Shown here: positions 63,105 through 64,000 of the stretch, piece by piece
How positions within the stretch are numbered: position 1 is the stretch's first letter
Layout: every line of letters starts with the position of its first letter
Assembly (NCBI RefSeq): GCF_944324505.1
Contig: NZ_CALUWO010000002.1
Coordinates: 301,112 to 365,111 of the forward strand
From: an uncultured Desulfovibrio sp.
GTDB taxonomy: Bacteria > Desulfobacterota > Desulfovibrionia > Desulfovibrionales > Desulfovibrionaceae
Direction: 5' to 3'
DNA: 64,000 bases
Notes under the pieces: generated by a model
What the model was told of the DNA's origin: nothing
The model's input: the letters and a program-made list of their open reading frames with translations, nothing else
Database searches by the model: none
Position numbers and translations under genes: made by a program

Positions 63105-63498
63105 CGTGGAGGCCGCAACCCCTGTGTTGGGCCGGATACGCCGCGCAATGGCAGTGTACGGCGTTATCCCTGACGGCTAGCCGTCAAAACGAGCAAGCCT
63201 TTCCTGTGCATCCATGGTCCGCCTTCCGGCCATGCTGTCATTTCCCGGATAACAGCCTCTCCGGAATACATGCGGGCTGCCCTGCGGGGCACTCTTCCGG
63301 GCATACCGGTGCTATCCGCTGGTGTACGGACAGCCGGCATGCCATGAAACGCCCCTGCATGGCGCCGCGCCGTGCGGGAGGGGGAGGTGCGCCCCCTCCC
63401 TGACAGCGGTACGGCATGTGACCCACATGGTCGGCGAATCCCTGTGGCCGCATGAAATCTTTCTGCCAGGGCAGCACACCCTGCCCGTGGCCTGATGC
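63105..63498. other. Long spacer after dsrD, palindromes but no gene
   Basis: No recognisable protein is encoded in these 394 bases. A perfect 16-bp palindrome TGACGGCTAGCCGTCA lies at 63171-63186, and GGGAGGGGG/CCCCCTCCC forms a stem at 63377-63400. Short open frames here are GC-rich shadows. Confidence 0.5.
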
Positions 63499-63732
63499 CT
63501 AGTCCTCGCCCTCAGTGTGGGCCTGCTTGCCGGCACCCTTGAGGCCGTACATGGTGGTGGAACCGGAGGACCAGAATTCCAGCACTTCCTCGTTCACCAG
63601 CTGGGTGAGCAGCTTCTTTACCTCGCGGGGGCCCTTGTCGGGGAAGAGTTCCGTGAAGTCCTTGAAATAGAACTTGGACTTGGCAGCGGACTTGCCCTTG
63701 AGGAAGTCAACAATAACGTCTTTGTCAGCCAT
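63499..63732 (-). CDS. dsrD: Dissimilatory sulfite reductase D (DsrD)
   Basis: This 77-residue protein is the winged-helix DsrD that follows dsrAB in sulfate reducers and is reported to stimulate sulfite reductase activity. It has the lysine-rich start MADKDVIVDFLKGKSAAKSKFYFKDFTELF and VKKLLTQLVNEEVLEFWSSGSTTMYGLKG. Length matches the family (about 78). AGGAG lies upstream. It is 52 bases after dsrB on the same strand, as in the standard dsrABD operon. Confidence 0.97.
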   Translation of the reverse strand: MADKDVIVDFLKGKSAAKSKFYFKDFTELFPDKGPREVKKLLTQLVNEEVLEFWSSGSTTMYGLKGAGKQAHTEGED

Positions 63733-63784
63733 TTTCTTCTCCTGTCCCGGCGGTGCGCCAGGCACCGCCGGGGTTGCAACGAAC

Positions 63785-64000
63785 CTAGAACTTGAACTGG
63801 GTGCTCTGACGCCAGGTGTAGTAGGCCGGATCGCGGAAGTCGTCGATGAGATGATGGGTGAACTTCAGGCCGGTGAGCTTGAAGAAGGTTTCCCAGCCGA
63901 TGCGGTTGGCCCAGTCGCCCAGGCGTTCGTACTTGTTGGCATTGGCCGCGTACACGTCAAGGATGTGCTTGACGGTCTTGGTCAGGGTGGGCCAGCGGGG
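63785..64000 (-). CDS. dsrB: Dissimilatory sulfite reductase beta subunit DsrB (C-terminus only)
   Basis: The last 71 residues of DsrB are present, and the rest lies beyond the right edge. The segment reads NKYERLGDWANRIGWETFFK and LIDDFRDPAYYTWRQSTQFKF, the very conserved DsrB end. DsrAB reduces sulfite in dissimilatory sulfate respiration using siroheme (or siroheme amide) and [4Fe-4S] clusters. The dsrA gene should lie further right on the same strand. Confidence 0.97.
   Translation of the reverse strand, partial: PRWPTLTKTVKHILDVYAANANKYERLGDWANRIGWETFFKLTGLKFTHHLIDDFRDPAYYTWRQSTQFKF

Noticed and set aside
63238..63477. Possible 79-residue protein on the minus strand after dsrD
   Set aside because: It has no clear ribosome binding site or recognisable protein character, and lies in a palindrome-rich spacer. 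I treated it as noncoding.

Overview
The window is GC-rich, densely packed chromosomal DNA from a Desulfovibrio-like sulfate reducer. The taxonomic call rests on dsrB (C-terminus) plus dsrD at the right edge, on genes of the siroheme-dependent Ahb haem pathway, on Rex, and on the overall gene style. A host-associated Desulfovibrio is plausible but not proven. Most of the window is conserved core sequence. Three stretches look more accessory: an RND efflux operon with an AT-rich leader, a serine recombinase next to a large autotransporter (52.8-56.5 kb), and two TraT-like lipoproteins.

Layout. 0-5 kb: partial HdeA-like exported protein, cyclophilin, mutY, and an OmpR/EnvZ-type two-component pair. 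5-8 kb: tctCBA tripartite carboxylate transporter on the minus strand, convergent with the two-component system. 8-13 kb: metallo-beta-lactamase-fold hydrolase and ubiX-like gene, tRNA-Arg(CCG), LysE-type exporter, short-chain dehydrogenase, NhaC antiporter. 13-18 kb: FliL-like protein, single-repeat AbrB protein, the prfA/DUF1385/rpmE block, tlyA. 18-24 kb: two TraT-like lipoproteins, topA overlapping xdhC. 23.4-29.6 kb: MFP-RND-OMF efflux operon behind two perfect inverted repeats. 29.7-34.9 kb: exported protein, apt, nth, cutA, PfkB kinase, YbaK, recA. 34.9-45.3 kb: alaS, then the haem genes ahbC, hemB, ahbD and an ahbA/B subunit, interspersed with an LTA-synthase-like sulfatase, dgkA and a lipoamide-dehydrogenase-like flavoprotein. 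45.5-52.7 kb: rex, nitroreductase, CbiA-like amidase, formyltransferase-only PurH, a small protein, purA, holB. 52.8-56.5 kb: recombinase, palindrome-rich leader, autotransporter. 56.8-64 kb: exported protein, asnS, a parS-like site, RlmM-like methyltransferase, EamA transporter, PaaK ligase, dsrD, dsrB.

How genes fit together. The Ahb genes convert siroheme to haem b, and HemB feeds tetrapyrrole synthesis. Siroheme is also the Dsr cofactor, so the CbiA-like amidase could serve either cobalamin or siroheme amide. Rex would tie expression to NADH status. purA, the PurH-like enzyme and apt belong to purine synthesis and salvage. The most unusual region is 52.8-56.5 kb. A Hin-type recombinase lies immediately upstream of an AT-rich leader with nested inverted repeats that lead into an autotransporter gene. 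This suggests a surface protein under switch-like or RNA-structure control, which remains inference.
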